Part shown: in pieces, positions 1-8,378 of the stretch | Position numbering within the stretch: the first letter of the stretch is position 1 | Layout: the number at the start of each line of letters is the position of its first letter | Assembly (NCBI GenBank): GCA_007123065.1 | Contig: SKSI01000184.1 | Location: 1 to 14,327 of the forward strand | Origin: Bacteroidales bacterium | GTDB lineage: Bacteria > Bacteroidota > Bacteroidia > Bacteroidales > UBA7960 | Direction of reading: 5' to 3' | Length of the DNA: 14,327 nucleotides | Position numbers and translations under genes: made by a program | Notes under the pieces: generated by a model | What the model was told of the DNA's origin: nothing | The model's database searches: none | The model's input: the letters and a program-made list of their open reading frames with translations, nothing else

Positions 1-3000
1 CCATTTCAAATCCTTCACACTGTTTTTTTCTTTGCTTTTACTAATTGGCCTGCCCCAATCCCAGGCACAGATTGAACAAAATGGCATTCCACTGGCGAAG
101 AAATATGAACTGCCTCTGGAATCATTGATGGGAAGCCGGCTGGCACTGCCACTTAATCTGGAACAAATGGAGGAACGCGATTACCTGCTCTCCAGAGAAA
201 CACCTCCCGGTGAAGCGATGCATGCCGGATTTGCCCTTCAGGCGGGTATCAACCCGCAAACACACGGTCAGTGGCAAACCATTAACGACAGCCTCCACGT
301 TTGGCAAATGATGGTCTCATCACCCGGAGCTGAAGGCATAGGCCTGATCTTTGAAAACTTTCACCTTTCGAAAGGGGCAAAACTATTCATATATAACCCT
401 TCGCTCTCCTACGTTATTGGCGGCTTTACCCATTTGAACAACAATGAACATTTGCTAATGTCCACGCAGCTTATACCGGGCGATGCTGTAATTATTGAAT
501 ACCAGGAAACTGTTTATCAGAACAGTGATCTCATGAGCGAATCCACCTTTGTTATTGAAGATTTAATTCATGTGACCCAGGGAACCATCGACCTTACCGA
601 CAGCAGAAACCTCGGCAATTCAGGACCATGCCAGGTAAATATAAATTGTTCTGAGGGTGATCTTTGGCACCGGGAAAAAAGAGGTGTCGCCCGCATGCTG
701 ATGCGTGTCGGAAATAACTTCTTCTGGTGCAGCGGTTCGCTGGTAAACAATGTCAACCAGGACGCCATGCCTTATTTTCTGACAGCAGAACACTGCGGCA
801 GGAATGCCAGTGGAGATGACATGCTTGCATGGCAGTTCTATTTTAATTTCGAAAGGCCCAGCTGTTACAATGTCGGCACACCTGCACACAACGTTATGCA
901 TGGTGCGTACCTTTTATCTGAAGGACCGCTGCTCAATGGGTCAGACTTCAAGTTGCTGTTGTTACAACAAGAGCCCCCACTCTCCTGGCGACCCTATTAC
1001 AACGGATGGAACAGGCTCGACATAGCCAGTGATTCCGGTGTTGGCATTCACCATCCGGCAGGAGATGCCAAAAAAATATCAACGTATAACCAGACCTTAG
1101 TATCATCAGGTCCGGTTGTAAGTGGTCAACCCATGGCCGATGATTCCGCCTGGCGTGTAGTCTGGACAGAAACAGAAAACGGACACGGCGTTTCAGAGGG
1201 GGGCTCATCCGGCTCGCCATTATTCAATGCCCAGGGATTGATTGTCGGAACACTTACAGGCGGCTCATCAAACTGCAACAATACAGGCAATCCGGATTTT
1301 TACGGGAAGATGAGCTACCACTGGGATCAAAACAGCGAATATATGTTTGAACAAGTCAAATGGTTCCTTGATCCCGATGAAACGGGCGTTACAGAGCTTC
1401 CGGGCTATGACCCATACATCCAGCAATATCCACCACCCGGCTTCGTAAGCGCCTCCATTGCTGACAACGACGCTGTTGAAATTAAATGGCTAAAACCAGG
1501 CCAAAGTCCGAACAATCCGGGCTGGCACGCTTATTCACACAGCTTTGTGAACCAGACAAATCTGGGACCGGAACGAGCTACCATTTTTAATGCCTATACC
1601 TTTGGCTTGAACTATCCCATTACAGTGACCAAATTGTCTCACATTTTTTTCCACCAACCCGGCAGCCCCTGGTCTTCAAATGAGTTCCGATACAAAGTCT
1701 ACGACCACACCGGCATTACCATACTGTATCAGTCACCCATCCTGGAAGCCGAAAGCCTGGTAGAAGCTGTTTATGAGCTGGAAGAACCTCTTACATTCGA
1801 AGACAAGTTTTACGTTGCCATTGCCCCCACCCATCCAAGCGGTGCACCTTCGTCAACTTACCAGTTTATAAACCACGGACATGGAGTTTCTTTTAATGGG
1901 TCTGCCGACAATTGGCAGGTGACCGGAAACAATGAATATCAGTTTGCCTATCTCTCCAAAATCTATATTGAAGACCAGACAAACAGGAAAGAAGAAATTG
2001 AATTGAGCAATGCTGTTGAGGTAGCCAATGTTGATAACAGATGGACCAATTCTGCCATTCAATACAATATTTTCAAGAACAACACATTCATCCAGAGCAT
2101 AGATGCCTTTGAAGCTGAATCGCTCTCTTATATTGATGAGGAAGGACCGACAGGGAATATTTATGACACCTATTCCATCACAGCAGTTTACCCGGATGGA
2201 TTGCATTCCGGCTTTTCCAACACGGCCTATTTGTTCCATATGGATCTCTGCAATGACATCGTAGAAGACTACCCTTACCAGGAGACTTTTGAAGAAAATA
2301 ACATTCCGGATTGCTGGACTGTCGAGTCAGATAATGAAGGCTGGCTGACAACCGATCAGGTCAATGTGGAAGGGGTGGACATCACCGCTCAGACAGCTGA
2401 CTATTTTACATACGTTCATCACAGCGGAGATGAAACAAGCGAAAACTGGCTGATTTCACCCCCTTTTGATGTTTCCGGGATGGAAAAACCGGCACTTTCT
2501 TTCTGGTTCAATGGAAATAAAGCCACCGGAAATGACGGGTTGCTTGCCCTTTACGTAAGCAGCAACGGAGGATCTTTTAATAAGCTCTGGGATGCCAACG
2601 AACACCCGGACTACCGTGCTTCCAACGCGTACCAGTGGCTCAGGACGGTCAAAGACCTTGCGAACTTCAAGCACGGCGAACTCCGCATCGCTTTCCTGGT
2701 GGAAGGCAACAATGCCTGCTTCACTGCCGTTGATAATATTGAGGTGACAGACGCAACAGATCAGGTGGTCAGACTTCAGGTCATTATGACTCCCGAACAC
2801 ACCGGTGAAGTTTATGGAGAGGGAAGATTCCTTGCCGGCCAGAAGGTTTCCGTAAGGGCTGAACCCAAAACGGGATACTATTTCCACTACTGGAGCCATC
2901 AGGGGCAGTTCCTGAGCAATGAAAAAGATTATTCGTTCATCATGCCGGACGAAGACTATCTGGTAATTGCACTGTTTGATCCCGATGTCCCAACCTTTGT

Positions 3001-3271
3001 TGACGAACTTGATCCCAAGGGTGGTGATATTACAGTTTTTCCCAATCCGACGAGTAACAGGGTCAATGTCTTTTTTAATAATGACAAACAAAATGCACAC
3101 ATTAAACTGATCGATACAAGAGGAAAACAACTGCTCCATCACAACAAAAAAGATATCATAGCCGGAGAAACCTTAACTTTGGACATAAGTGATCTGAGAA
3201 GCGGATTGTATTACATTGTTGTTCGTGACAATACCGGGCAACAGACCATCCCGCTCAGTGTTCAGAAATAA
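1..3271 (+). CDS. Secreted trypsin-like (lysyl endopeptidase-type) serine protease with T9SS sorting domain, 5'-truncated
   Basis: This is a large exported S1-type serine endopeptidase. The reading frame is open to the left edge. The bases before the TTG at 32 encode HFKSFTLFFS and continue into LLLLIGLPQSQAQ, which reads as one signal peptide. The true start is therefore almost certainly just outside the window and the TTG is internal. Residues are counted here from the TTG. A propeptide-like region spans about 20-195. The protease domain follows, with the catalytic triad visible as TAEHC (His254, base 791), SDFKLL (Asp305, base 944) and GGSSGSP (Ser393, base 1208). Paired cysteines and the GSSGSP context resemble the lysyl endopeptidase family. 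Beta-rich, Fn3-like linkers run to about 735. A MAM/choice-of-anchor-J-like adhesin domain covers about 740-908, an InlB-like repeat about 915-985, and a C-terminal T9SS type A sorting domain (ITVFPNPTSN onwards) about 999-1079. The product is inferred to be secreted by T9SS to the surface or medium. The next gene starts 9 bp downstream. Family assignment is firm; Lys specificity is only inferred. Confidence 0.9.
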   Translation, partial: HFKSFTLFFSLLLLIGLPQSQAQIEQNGIPLAKKYELPLESLMGSRLALPLNLEQMEERDYLLSRETPPGEAMHAGFALQAGINPQTHGQWQTINDSLHVWQMMVSSPGAEGIGLIFENFHLSKGAKLFIYNPSLSYVIGGFTHLNNNEHLLMSTQLIPGDAVIIEYQETVYQNSDLMSESTFVIEDLIHVTQGTIDLTDSRNLGNSGPCQVNINCSEGDLWHREKRGVARMLMRVGNNFFWCSGSLVNNVNQDAMPYFLTAEHCGRNASGDDMLAWQFYFNFERPSCYNVGTPAHNVMHGAYLLSEGPLLNGSDFKLLLLQQEPPLSWRPYYNGWNRLDIASDSGVGIHHPAGDAKKISTYNQTLVSSGPVVSGQPMADDSAWRVVWTETENGHGVSEGGSSGSPLFNAQGLIVGTLTGGSSNCNNTGNPDFYGKMSYHWDQNSEYMFEQVKWFLDPDETGVTELPGYDPYIQQYPPPGFVSASIADNDAVEIKWLKPGQSPNNPGWHAYSHSFVNQTNLGPERATIFNAYTFGLNYPITVTKLSHIFFHQPGSPWSSNEFRYKVYDHTGITILYQSPILEAESLVEAVYELEEPLTFEDKFYVAIAPTHPSGAPSSTYQFINHGHGVSFNGSADNWQVTGNNEYQFAYLSKIYIEDQTNRKEEIELSNAVEVANVDNRWTNSAIQYNIFKNNTFIQSIDAFEAESLSYIDEEGPTGNIYDTYSITAVYPDGLHSGFSNTAYLFHMDLCNDIVEDYPYQETFEENNIPDCWTVESDNEGWLTTDQVNVEGVDITAQTADYFTYVHHSGDETSENWLISPPFDVSGMEKPALSFWFNGNKATGNDGLLALYVSSNGGSFNKLWDANEHPDYRASNAYQWLRTVKDLANFKHGELRIAFLVEGNNACFTAVDNIEVTDATDQVVRLQVIMTPEHTGEVYGEGRFLAGQKVSVRAEPKTGYYFHYWSHQGQFLSNEKDYSFIMPDEDYLVIALFDPDVPTFVDELDPKGGDITVFPNPTSNRVNVFFNNDKQNAHIKLIDTRGKQLLHHNKKDIIAGETLTLDISDLRSGLYYIVVRDNTGQQTIPLSVQK

Positions 3272-3280
3272 AATGACGCC

Positions 3281-5701
3281 ATGTACAGCAATAAGCGCAC
3301 ATTCAGTCTGAATTGTTTTTTTTTAACCATTGCAGGACTCTCCCTTCTTTTGGGAAGCGCGATTGCTGTTGCCGATAACGACCTTTCTGGTACAGCCAAC
3401 CCGGCAAACGTCCTGAAGCAATATAATGAAGCGTTTCCACAGCAAAAGGCTTATCTGCATACTGACAAAACCTCCTACCTGGCAGGGGAAACGATCTGGC
3501 TGAAGGCCTATCTGGCGGATGCAGCAAGTCACCATCCTGATACGCTCAGTACAATCCTCTACGTTGAACTGACCAGCCAGGAAGGTGACCTGCTGTCATT
3601 GCTTTTACTCCGCTTGAAAGAGGGAGTCGCACACGGAGATATAACCATACCTGACTCCCTTCCGGAAGGCAATTACCGCTTCAGGGTCTATACCGACTGG
3701 ATGAAGAACTTTAACAGCAACTTTTATTTCACAAAAGACATCTTTATTCATAATCCGGACGAGGCGAACTATATCAGACGCAGGGAACTTAGAAAGAACA
3801 GGCGCTTTAACAACAAAGTGGAAGCGGCGCAACAAGAGAGGCAGTTTGCATTTTTCCCTGAAGGAGGCCATCTGGTTACGGGTCTCGAGAACCGGGTCGC
3901 TTTTAAAGCAGCAGACGGGCTTGGTGCGGGAGTTGAGGTAAAAGGGACCCTGCGCGACCAATATGGAAAAGAAGTCACAACATTTAACACTGTGCACGAT
4001 GGCATGGGCTCTTTTGCCTTCATACCGGAGAAAGGTTTGCAATATAAAACTGAAATTCGTTTTCCAAACGGAGACCAAAAACAATTCGAACTGCCGACAC
4101 ACCGGAAAGACGCCTATCTGCTTGCCGTAAACCAGGAAGGCAACAAGATTCACATCCGTGTAAACAGCAATAATGAAGGTTTGGAAAACCACCTGTTTCT
4201 CCTTGCCCATACACGTGGAAAAATCATTCATTCGGAAGATTTGTTACTGAATGAGGGTGCTTCTCTTGTTTCCCTTCCGGTGAATGATTTTCCCGACGGA
4301 ATTTGCCATGTTTCCCTGTTTTCCAAAAAGGGGACACCTGTGGCAGAAAGGCTGTTTTTTGTCAACAATTATTCTTTTAACAATATACGCCTTGCTGACA
4401 TTGAAGAGGCAAAAGGAGCAGATGGTAAAACAACCGTTGAACTTCAACTTGATTCTGCAGTTTTTGATAGCGGCGGCAGCTATTCTTTGGCGGTGCTGGA
4501 TCAACCAACGGCAGATCTGGAATCAGGAATGAATATTGCAACGGGTCTGTTGTTGACAAATGACCTGATGAATAAAGTCAAAGATCCGTGGTTTTACCTG
4601 AACCCCAATAATAAAAAAGCATCTGAGGCTGCTGATTTGCTGATGATGACACACTTCTGGCGTCGGTTTGAGTGGGACCTCTTGCACTCCGGAGATGTGC
4701 CTGAATTACAATTCGGGTTCCCTAATGGGATTGGTTTAAGCGGACAGGTTACGCCACGCTCATCGGCCCGGGAAACAGGAGAGGTTCGTGTTGAATTGAT
4801 TATAGAACACGAAGGCACCAATATGTTTTCCACAACAACAGACAGCAAGGGGTTCTTCACTTTCCACGGTCTGGATTACACCGGTAAATTCAAAGCCTTG
4901 CTTCGGGTGGTTCAGGGTGTGGACAAGAGATCACTCTATCTTGAACTGACATCCGGATCATTCAATATTGAAGGGTATTCCAAAAACTTCAACACACAGC
5001 TTTTGAGCATCACCGAAAGAGGCGATAACTGGGAACGTACGCGCAGGCCGGAGACACCCATTACAGCCAGGCGAAGTTTTGCCCCTTCGGCGCGCTCCGC
5101 AACGATGTACGGGGACGTCGACCAGGTGATCTATTTTGATGACATCCGCGACCAGTACCATCGTGTGATTGATGTTCTGGAAACACGGGTGCGCGGCCTG
5201 AGCATCGAAGGGGGCAGGATCCTGCTCAGAGGACCCAGCAGCATTATCTTTAACAATGAACCGTTATTTCTTGTGGACGAACAAGTTGTTACGCGCGGAC
5301 AGTTTCTGAACACGAACATCAGGGAGATCGACCGTCTGACGGTCATTTCAGGACCACAAGCGGCCATATTCGGCAGCAGGGGATCTAACGGTGCACTGTT
5401 GATTTATACACGTCGCGGCGACAGGCACTCGTATGAGTCCTTTGAATATTTGTTACAGGGATTTCATCAGCCTGCTGAGACTTTTGAATCAAAAATATTT
5501 ACTGAAGGGCATCAGGCACTGGAAGTCTCAAGAACGATACACTGGCAGCCAAAAGTAGAATCTGATGACGGCAAAACAATCAGGCTGCAGCTTCCCGCGA
5601 ATGAATCAGGCCGTCACACTATCCTATACATCGAGGGCTTAAACAAGAAGGGGGTAATCACGTATTCCGCTTTCCCGGTATACATTCCAACAAAAAATTA
5701 A
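3281..5701 (+). CDS. MG2-domain / barrel-less TonB plug-domain exported protein (paralogue A)
   Basis: This 806-residue exported protein is of a Bacteroidota family often annotated only as 'TonB-dependent receptor plug domain-containing'. A signal peptide occupies about 1-31. An alpha-2-macroglobulin-like MG2 domain (about 50-165) carries the signature YLHTDKTSYLAGETIWLKAY from Tyr58. Further macroglobulin-like beta domains follow, including FAFFPEGGHLV and SYSLAVLDQ, then the family motif LLMMTHFWRRFEW. A carboxypeptidase-regulatory-like segment (GLSGQVTPRSS) precedes a plug domain at about 610-711, which ends in GPQAAIFGSRGSNGALLIYT as SusC plugs do. The last 95 residues are a beta-rich tail (SRTIHWQP, LYIEGLNKKG). 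No 22-strand barrel follows, and I see no macroglobulin thioester motif (CxEQ), so it is neither a transporter nor a thioester trap. The start is the ATG 9 bp after the protease stop, implying co-transcription. It is a close architectural match to the gene at 11784-14201. The biochemical role is unknown; a periplasmic or outer-membrane partner of TonB transporters is a guess. Confidence 0.88.
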   Translation: MYSNKRTFSLNCFFLTIAGLSLLLGSAIAVADNDLSGTANPANVLKQYNEAFPQQKAYLHTDKTSYLAGETIWLKAYLADAASHHPDTLSTILYVELTSQEGDLLSLLLLRLKEGVAHGDITIPDSLPEGNYRFRVYTDWMKNFNSNFYFTKDIFIHNPDEANYIRRRELRKNRRFNNKVEAAQQERQFAFFPEGGHLVTGLENRVAFKAADGLGAGVEVKGTLRDQYGKEVTTFNTVHDGMGSFAFIPEKGLQYKTEIRFPNGDQKQFELPTHRKDAYLLAVNQEGNKIHIRVNSNNEGLENHLFLLAHTRGKIIHSEDLLLNEGASLVSLPVNDFPDGICHVSLFSKKGTPVAERLFFVNNYSFNNIRLADIEEAKGADGKTTVELQLDSAVFDSGGSYSLAVLDQPTADLESGMNIATGLLLTNDLMNKVKDPWFYLNPNNKKASEAADLLMMTHFWRRFEWDLLHSGDVPELQFGFPNGIGLSGQVTPRSSARETGEVRVELIIEHEGTNMFSTTTDSKGFFTFHGLDYTGKFKALLRVVQGVDKRSLYLELTSGSFNIEGYSKNFNTQLLSITERGDNWERTRRPETPITARRSFAPSARSATMYGDVDQVIYFDDIRDQYHRVIDVLETRVRGLSIEGGRILLRGPSSIIFNNEPLFLVDEQVVTRGQFLNTNIREIDRLTVISGPQAAIFGSRGSNGALLIYTRRGDRHSYESFEYLLQGFHQPAETFESKIFTEGHQALEVSRTIHWQPKVESDDGKTIRLQLPANESGRHTILYIEGLNKKGVITYSAFPVYIPTKN

Positions 5702-5739
5702 ACCACAGTATTCTAACCAGCATTAAAACAGCAATATTT

Positions 5740-6486
5740 ATGAAACATTTGGGGCTGCTTGTAATTTTTCTACTGATCGGGTCTCTTTCTTTGTCAGCCC
5801 GGCAAATAAGAGAAACTTTTGTGTCTTCCGATCGCGAAATACGAATTGAAGAGGAGGCTTCCTTTGAGATCAAGAACCTGTTTCCGGGCTATATTGAAGG
5901 AACTGTTTACAGCAATAACAAAGAAACAACAAGACAGCTAAACTATCATGTTTTGTTTGATTTGTTTTACACAACAGACAGAAGGGGTACGCGAATATTC
6001 CTGAAGCCGGATGGTATTGATTCGATTCGTGTCAACAACATGCTTTTTCAGTTTTTCCCCGGACAAGGATATTTTGAGGTTATCGCCAAAGCACCCGGAC
6101 TGACGCTTTTCCGCAAACACAGTATGGATATTTCCTCTGAGACCCTTACAGTTGGTGCTTACGGCAGCACGGCACGATCACAGTCAGCACAATCTGTCCA
6201 ATCACTTGTAAGGCCGGGCATGGGAGATTTTGTGGATCGTACGGTTAAGCTGGAGAATCAGGCCGGACAAGAGCTCCACGTTACGATACAGAGAAATCTT
6301 TTTTTTAGCATCGTACACGAAGCAAACAAACCGGTCAGAATACACAACAGAAGAGCTTTACAGCGTGAATTTCCGGAGTTCAGATCTGAGATCCGGACAT
6401 TTCTACGGCAAAACAACACAGATTTTGATCAGGAAGAAGACATGATCGAGTTAACCCGGTTTTTGGGATCACTTATTAACGGCTGA
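5740..6486 (+). CDS. Exported protein of unknown function, 248 aa
   Basis: I do not recognise a named family. The protein starts MKHLGLLVIFLLIGSLSLSA, a good signal peptide with a likely SPase I site after Ala20 (LSA-RQ). There is no lipobox, and no cysteine occurs anywhere in the protein. The mature part looks like two pieces. The first is a beta-rich region (about 22-135) with alternating hydrophobic and charged residues. A Ser/Gln/Gly-rich linker (about 140-162) separates it from a second region ending in a charged helical stretch (REFPEFRSEIRTFLRQNNTDFDQEEDMIELTRFLGSL). That ending resembles the C-termini of other small exported Bacteroidota hypotheticals, in my recollection only. It starts 38 bp after the preceding plug-protein gene on the same strand and is probably the last gene of that operon, upstream of the terminator at 6834-6867. 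Real coding is supported by the signal peptide, uninterrupted frame and operon position. Function cannot be stated. Confidence 0.8.
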   Translation: MKHLGLLVIFLLIGSLSLSARQIRETFVSSDREIRIEEEASFEIKNLFPGYIEGTVYSNNKETTRQLNYHVLFDLFYTTDRRGTRIFLKPDGIDSIRVNNMLFQFFPGQGYFEVIAKAPGLTLFRKHSMDISSETLTVGAYGSTARSQSAQSVQSLVRPGMGDFVDRTVKLENQAGQELHVTIQRNLFFSIVHEANKPVRIHNRRALQREFPEFRSEIRTFLRQNNTDFDQEEDMIELTRFLGSLING

Positions 6487-6489
6487 GCA

Positions 6490-6543
6490 CACAGGTCAAG
6501 CCCTGCGTCTACAATGATATTTCGGTGCACAGGTCAAGCCCTG
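6490..6543. repeat. Direct repeat, two copies of CACAGGTCAAGCCCTG
   Basis: Two identical 16-bp copies lie at 6490-6505 and 6528-6543, starting 38 bp apart, immediately after the stop codon of the 248-aa gene. A partial inverse of the core (CCCTGACCT, 6597-6605) lies about 55 bp downstream. The copies may be relics of a dispersed intergenic repeat. No protein or RNA function is implied by the sequence alone. Confidence 0.7.
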
Positions 6544-6603
6544 TCATTAGGGATGGTTTAATCGTTACATCTGCGACAGTCATTTTGCGCTGCGCGCCCT
6601 GAC

Positions 6604-6624
6604 CTCAGTTCTCAGTTCTCAATT
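6604..6624. repeat. 7-bp tandem repeat, three copies (CTCAGTT, CTCAGTT, CTCAATT)
   Basis: Three head-to-tail heptamers are visible, the third with one substitution. On the opposite strand the unit reads GAACTGA-like, which resembles the GAACAGT heptamer repeated at the right end of the window. Confidence 0.75.
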
Positions 6625-6720
6625 CGCGGCCTGCTTGCTAATGCCCCCGCCATTGAAGATGCCTTGATTTTGTACGCAGACCATCATATGCGGAAGGTTA
6701 ATACACTAAACTAAACGCTA

Positions 6721-6800
6721 AACGATTCAACGATTCAACGATTAAACAATTCAACAATTCAACAATTAAACGATTAAACGATTAAACAATTCAACAATTA
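6721..6800. repeat. 8-bp tandem repeat, ten copies (consensus AACRATTM)
   Basis: Ten complete head-to-tail octamers vary only at position 4 (G or A) and position 8 (C or A). The first six copies form two 24-bp superunits with the same position-8 pattern (C,C,A), G at position 4 in the first superunit and A in the second. This suggests expansion by unequal exchange or slippage of a three-unit block. A 7-bp variant, CTAAACG (6711-6717 and 6718-6724), leads into the array. The array lies between two convergent transcription units, just before their shared terminator. Confidence 0.9.
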
Positions 6801-6833
6801 AATTCACTATCATTTTGCGGCTTTTAGCCAATA

Positions 6834-6867
6834 AAAAACCGGGCAACGTTGAAGTTGCCCGGTTTTT
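6834..6867. terminator. Bidirectional rho-independent terminator
   Basis: A perfect 14-bp inverted repeat (AAAAACCGGGCAAC / GTTGCCCGGTTTTT) flanks a 6-base loop (6848-6853). The GC-rich core is bordered by an A tract on the left and a T tract on the right, so it reads as an intrinsic terminator on both strands. It lies 347 bp after the plus-strand operon and 17 bp after the susD stop codon, between convergent genes, as expected for a shared terminator. Confidence 0.92.
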
Positions 6868-6884
6868 ATTTCAACCAATATGGT

Positions 6885-8357
6885 TTAGTGATTGGGTTGC
6901 ACCAGTTGGTTGGTATTCAACTCTGACTGAGGAATGGGCCATACATATTGGGTAGATCCGGGTCCTACAGCAGAAACATTTGCTTTCGGGCGGAACTCAG
7001 ATAAAGTCCTCATTACATCCATATTATTGAGACCTTCACCCAGAAATTCCATTTCACGTTCAAGCATCAACCTGTCAATGAAATCATCAACATTGGTGAT
7101 ATCCAATGCTGCGGCGCCCGGGTTTGACCTGAGGAATACAGCATTCAGAAGGGCCATGGCTCTTCCTGTTACACTGTTGTTTTCACGTACTTCAGCTTCT
7201 GCCAGGTTCAGCAGTACTTCTGCATACCTGATCACAGGAGCCCAGTCGAGCGCTGGGCTCTGCTGGTATTTGTGGATAAACTTGTAGTCTACCCCCTGGA
7301 ATGTCCTTTCCTGGGTCAGCAACCTGCGTACATCATCGGCAGGGAATTCGTCGCTCGTCCAGGTTGGACTTTCGTGATTAAGAGGATACTCAAGCCCACC
7401 GATGGGCGCATCAGAAAAATAGTGCGCCAGGAAGTTCTGAGTTCCAGGCAATTCCGTTGTGGTCATCGGAATTGAAAAGATCGACTCGGAAGTGGTCCAA
7501 AGCGTAAAAACCTCCTCAAAATCATCATGCAGTGCATACTGAACACCACCGGGTGCCGTAAATGGAGCAGATGCTGAGACAAGCTTATTGGCTTCTGCGA
7601 TGACATTGCTGTAATCGCCCATTTGCAAATAAACCCTGGTTTTCAAAGCTGAAATGGTTCCTTGGTGCATGCGGGTAATCCTGGCAGCGTTGTTTGCACC
7701 ACTTACTTCAGGGAGAAGAGATTCAGCCAAACTGAAATCTTCAAGTATCTGAATGTAAGTATCTGCCAATGTAGCCCTGGCCATGTCATTCTCTTCCGAT
7801 GACTTTTGGGCTGTGATGCGCAGGATGGCACCCCAGTTCTGTGGGTCATCATTATAAGGGCGGGCATACAACTGAATGATATGATGGAAAGCCATGCCTC
7901 TTAAAGCGTAAGCTTCTCCCATAAATTCATCATATTCAGCCTGGGTGAGGATGTTTTCTTCCATCATGTTGTCATAGTTCTCCTCCATCCCTTCAATGAA
8001 CATGTTCACCCTGTTTACGGCGGTATAGATTGCACCCCAGAGGTTGATGACTTCCATGGTGGATGGATCGAGGTTGTGATTCCATGTGTTATAACCTGTT
8101 ACACCATTGGTTTGGAGATTCAGGAACAGGTCGCCCCTGATTGAGTTGTAAACCTGATAACGTCCGCCCAGGTATTGTCCGCTTTTATAAGCTGAATAGA
8201 CACCCCTGATCTGTGCTTCAACCCTTTCCTTCGTATCAAAAACAGAAAGTTCGGAGAGCACTGTTTCGGGTACGGGCGACAGGTATTCGTCGTAGCACGA
8301 ATTAAAGCCTGCTGCCAATAGCAGCACTAAAAATATATTTATGATTCTTTTTTTCAT
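6885..8357 (-). CDS. susD: SusD/RagB family nutrient-binding outer-membrane lipoprotein
   Basis: This 490-residue surface lipoprotein would bind substrate and act as the lid over the SusC channel encoded just upstream. The lipoprotein signal peptide is MKKRIINIFLVLLLAAGFNSC, with the lipidated Cys at 21 in a slightly loose lipobox (FNSC). The next residues are YDEY, an acidic pair compatible with Bacteroidota surface-export signals. The N-terminal SusD-like region includes ERVEAQIRGVYSAYKSG, and the TPR-type helices include EYDEFMGEAYALRGMAFHHIIQLYARPY. The C-terminal half has the family signatures VIRYAEVLLNLAEAEVR and LEREMEFLGEGLNNMDVMR. Length is in the usual SusD range. The ATG lies 21 bp after the susC stop with no Shine-Dalgarno, so the two are surely co-transcribed. 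'susD' is used as a family name; the substrate is not starch by any evidence here and remains unknown. Confidence 0.95.
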   Translation of the reverse strand: MKKRIINIFLVLLLAAGFNSCYDEYLSPVPETVLSELSVFDTKERVEAQIRGVYSAYKSGQYLGGRYQVYNSIRGDLFLNLQTNGVTGYNTWNHNLDPSTMEVINLWGAIYTAVNRVNMFIEGMEENYDNMMEENILTQAEYDEFMGEAYALRGMAFHHIIQLYARPYNDDPQNWGAILRITAQKSSEENDMARATLADTYIQILEDFSLAESLLPEVSGANNAARITRMHQGTISALKTRVYLQMGDYSNVIAEANKLVSASAPFTAPGGVQYALHDDFEEVFTLWTTSESIFSIPMTTTELPGTQNFLAHYFSDAPIGGLEYPLNHESPTWTSDEFPADDVRRLLTQERTFQGVDYKFIHKYQQSPALDWAPVIRYAEVLLNLAEAEVRENNSVTGRAMALLNAVFLRSNPGAAALDITNVDDFIDRLMLEREMEFLGEGLNNMDVMRTLSEFRPKANVSAVGPGSTQYVWPIPQSELNTNQLVQPNH

Positions 8358-8378
8358 GATAAGTCTGTTTTTTTTAGT

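Larger units (their letters stand above)
6487..6884. other. 398-bp repeat-rich intergenic region between convergent genes
   Basis: No coding sequence can be supported here. From left to right it holds a 16-bp direct repeat (6490 and 6528), a three-copy 7-bp repeat (6604-6624) and a short transitional repeat (6706-6724). These are followed by ten copies of an 8-bp repeat (6721-6800), a minor hairpin GGCTTTTAGCC (6818-6828) and a strong terminator (6834-6867). The exact 10-mer TCATTTTGCG occurs on both sides of the tandem arrays, at 6580-6589 and 6810-6819. It separates the 3' end of the 248-aa gene from the 3' end of susD. Confidence 0.8.

Noticed and set aside
32..34. TTG at 32 as the start of the protease gene
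   Set aside because: The frame is open to the left edge and the residues before it (HFKSFTLFFS) complete a signal peptide, so the gene most likely starts outside the window.
2456..3142. 228-codon minus-strand frame antisense to the protease gene
   Set aside because: It lies wholly inside a well-supported plus-strand gene, has no recognisable domain and no promoter or partner; it is a shadow frame.
3605..4231. 208-codon minus-strand frame antisense to the first MG2/plug gene
   Set aside because: It overlaps conserved MG-domain coding sequence. A similar shadow appears at the matching place in the paralogue (11934-12482), as expected from shared codons on the real strand.
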